DNA from: Chryseobacterium sp. IHB B 17019
GTDB lineage: Bacteria > Bacteroidota > Bacteroidia > Flavobacteriales > Weeksellaceae
Length of the DNA stretch: 64,000 nt
Reading direction: 5' to 3'
Assembly (NCBI RefSeq): GCF_001456155.1
Contig: NZ_CP013293.1
Location: 248,001 to 312,000 of the forward strand
Shown: positions 62,425-64,000 of the stretch, piece after piece
Numbering within the stretch: position 1 is the stretch's first letter
Layout: each line of letters opens with the position of its first letter
Position numbers and translations under genes: made by a program
The notes under the pieces: model-generated
The model's input: only the letters and a program-made list of their open reading frames with translations
The model's database searches: none
What the model was told of the DNA's origin: nothing

Positions 62425-62649
62425 TTAATTTCTTAATCTCCACTGTCCTCCGTCCTTTGGTGGCGGGTCTTTCGGTATTAAATCCTTTTCATTTGCTTTT
62501 ACACTGTCACTATTTTTTCGGGCGTCTTCATTGAGCGATCCTTTTTTCAGGGCTTGCTTTGTCAAGGGCTGCTCGTCATCCTGTTGCCGACAGGAATTCA
62601 AACAGGTCATTCCCGTTATAATTAAAATTGATGAGATAATCGTTTTCAT
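62425..62649 (-). CDS. Small lipoprotein in the MauE-peptide operon
   Basis: A 74-aa lipoprotein with lipobox LNSC (cysteine at residue 20). The mature part is polar and charged (RQQDDEQPLTKQALKKGSLN) and ends DPPPKDGGQWRLRN. It is the first gene of the minus-strand group lipoprotein-MauE-peptide. No family is recognised. The first locus has no equivalent. Confidence 0.65.
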   Translation of the reverse strand: MKTIISSILIITGMTCLNSCRQQDDEQPLTKQALKKGSLNEDARKNSDSVKANEKDLIPKDPPPKDGGQWRLRN

Positions 62650-62748
62650 TGTTTTAGTAATTTCAAGATTATCCCGGCCGGGTTTTTTTAAAGAATTCTA
62701 ACCCGAAGGTATAGCAGTTCAAGAAGCCATAAAACTGTTGCCTGCGCC

Positions 62749-62792
62749 AATTAATCAATTAGTACGTGCTAATTCATCAATTAGCACGCTGT
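62749..62792. promoter_or_regulatory. Two 22-bp direct repeats in the divergent regulatory gap
   Basis: Units starting at 62749 and 62771 share AATTnATCAATTAGnACG (17 of 22 positions equal). They lie in the divergent gap between the lipoprotein-MauE-peptide operon and the AraC-type regulator gene, a good place for operators of that regulator. Confidence 0.6.
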
Positions 62793-62859
62793 TAATAAGC
62801 TGGAAACGTATGGTTTAACGGCATTTTGGTGCAAGCTGTAAGTTCAGTCCTCATAACTC

Positions 62860-62888
62860 TTGTACAGGTGAATTTTTTTATAATTTTG
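62860..62888 (+). promoter_or_regulatory. Candidate promoter of the TPR-AraC regulator
   Basis: TAATTTTG at 62881-62888 fits the TAnnTTTG -7 box, with TTG at 62860-62862 as the -33 element (21 bp apart). It is close to the ATG at 62906/62912. Confidence 0.5.
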
Positions 62889-62905
62889 TATGGAAAACGC
62901 TAACC

Positions 62906-64000
62906 ATGTTAATGACCATCAGGCACAGTCATTATATTTTTATCCTGTTGATAATAATTTCCGAGCCCCTTTTTGCACAAAAGGGAAAATATAGCGATTA
63001 CTATCTTATAAAAAGTAAGTACGAGTTTCTGCCAGAAAATGATCCTGCTGCATTGCCCTTAATAAACCAATATCTAAGCAGAGCTAAAAAAGAGAAGCAA
63101 TATGATAGAATGGTAGAGGGATATCTTGATGGGATAGAATACTCCCGATTCCCTGGAAATAAATTAAAGTATGCCGATAGCGCAGTATGGGCGGCAAAAC
63201 GAACGCATAATGATAGCATATTAAGCCGGGCCTACCTGCAAAAAGGAATCGTTTATTATTTTAATTTTAAAAAATATAAACTGGCACTCAACGAATACCT
63301 GAATGCCTACGCATATTCAAAAAGGACAGCCGATCAATACCATAAGCACCGTCTGGCATACCTGATTGGTGTGGTAAAAAGTTATATTGGTGAGTATGAC
63401 GAAGCACTGCCGATGTTTAAAGAGACGGTAGCTTTTTTTGAATCTGAATCAAAAAAAGAGATGCATCCCAATCTGAAATATGGAATACGAAGGGGATATT
63501 TGAATAGCATTCATCAGATGATCGTTTGTAACCGTAACCTGGGTAGTTATAAATTAGCGGACTCGCTTATTGATATTGGAATATCAACCGCAGTAAACAA
63601 TAAGACTACAACGCAGGAGTATGGATATTTCCTCAAAGAACGTGGAATCCGTGAGTACCGCGAAAAAAAATACACCGCTTCCATCACTTCGCTGAAGAAT
63701 GCAGTTTCGTTAATTGCCGATGTAAACGACTTTGCCTGGACAACAGTTTGTTACTCTTACATCGGCAAAAATTTCTTGCAACTTGATGAAACAGACAATG
63801 AAATCATGTATCTGCAAAAAGTGGATTCTGTATTTCAGAAACATAATTTTATACTGCCTGAACTGCGTAGCGGCTATGAGCTGTTGATTGATTATTATAA
63901 GACTAAAAGTAACACCGAAAAAGAACTGTATTATACTAAGCAACTGTTGAAAGCAGATGAGATACTGTCCAAAGACTTTGCCTATTTATCGTCCAAAATC
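62906..64000 (+). CDS. TPR-containing transmembrane regulator of AraC type, C-terminus beyond the window
   Basis: The frame from ATG 62906 (MLMTIRHSHYIF, or 62912) is open to the window end, about 365 residues so far. A signal/anchor segment (YIFILLIIISEPLFAQ) is followed by many TPR-like helices (SRAYLQKGIVYYFNFKKYKL, VKSYIGEYDEALPMFKETVA, SYIGKNFLQLDETDNE). In Bacteroidetes such TPR proteins continue with a membrane helix and an AraC/LuxR helix-turn-helix, which lies outside the window here. It is divergent from the lipoprotein-MauE-peptide operon, in the place of the AraC-type regulator of locus one. Confidence 0.75.
   Translation, partial: MLMTIRHSHYIFILLIIISEPLFAQKGKYSDYYLIKSKYEFLPENDPAALPLINQYLSRAKKEKQYDRMVEGYLDGIEYSRFPGNKLKYADSAVWAAKRTHNDSILSRAYLQKGIVYYFNFKKYKLALNEYLNAYAYSKRTADQYHKHRLAYLIGVVKSYIGEYDEALPMFKETVAFFESESKKEMHPNLKYGIRRGYLNSIHQMIVCNRNLGSYKLADSLIDIGISTAVNNKTTTQEYGYFLKERGIREYREKKYTASITSLKNAVSLIADVNDFAWTTVCYSYIGKNFLQLDETDNEIMYLQKVDSVFQKHNFILPELRSGYELLIDYYKTKSNTEKELYYTKQLLKADEILSKDFAYLSSKI

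Noticed and set aside
1..64000. CRISPR arrays, tRNA or rRNA genes, IS elements and integrase/att sites
   Set aside because: No regularly spaced repeats, cloverleaf-like or rRNA-like segments, transposase frames or recombinase motifs were noticed by eye; the element ends are not in this window.

Overview
The window comes from a member of the Bacteroidota, most likely Sphingobacteriales or Flavobacteriales. The support is a Bacteroidetes-type conjugation cluster (traE-traQ order), SusC/SusD pairs with FecR anti-sigma and ECF sigma factors, a type IX secretion sorting tail, two-part RHS proteins, and TAnnTTTG-type promoter boxes with few recognisable Shine-Dalgarno sites. I cannot fix the genus by eye. 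No rRNA, tRNA, CRISPR array, integrase or att site was seen.

Layout. 1-19.7 kb is the transfer region of an integrative conjugative element or related plasmid. It holds the C-terminus of a large helicase/methylase, a single-domain response regulator, a TetR regulator, mobC-mobB-mobA on the minus strand, a hairpin-rich oriT candidate, then ParA/traA-traB-traD and traE-F-G-I-J-K-L-M-N-O-Q on the plus strand. A decayed gene remnant and one extra unknown gene (between traK and traL) interrupt the usual order. 20-29.5 kb is cargo: a type IX-sorted beta-propeller protein, a two-gene RHS polymorphic toxin with a PD-(D/E)XK nuclease-like tip, a candidate immunity gene and small orphan genes. 29.6-41.0 kb is a first SusCD/MauE/DUF6520 locus. 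41.1-46.2 kb is a LexA-like repressor divergent from dinB and a dnaE-type polymerase, with nested palindromic operators between them. 46.2-50.4 kb holds small unknown genes and a translationally coupled two-gene unit of unknown function (363-aa membrane protein plus 652-aa soluble protein). 50.5-64 kb is a second SusCD/MauE/DUF6520 locus, interrupted by an AraC-SDR cassette.

The most interesting content is the pair of twin loci. Both have the architecture [AraC-type regulator] - [MauE-like membrane protein with CxCGG at residues 102-106] - [short secreted cysteine-containing DUF6520 peptide], converging on [sigma - FecR - hairpin - SusC - SusD - TlpA thioredoxin or S9 peptidase]. A shared terminator lies at the convergence point in each. 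The coding sequences of the two DUF6520 peptides have diverged strongly. Their 5' leaders nevertheless share a 17-base identical block, a 12-base loop of the same length, and a 4-bp stem that changes by compensatory substitutions (CAGG/CCTG versus TGGG/CCCA). That suggests a small structured cis-acting RNA controlling the peptide gene. My inference is a disulfide-linked secreted peptide made and handled by a dedicated membrane redox protein and paired with a TonB-dependent transporter under FecR/sigma cell-surface signalling. Its function is not known to me.
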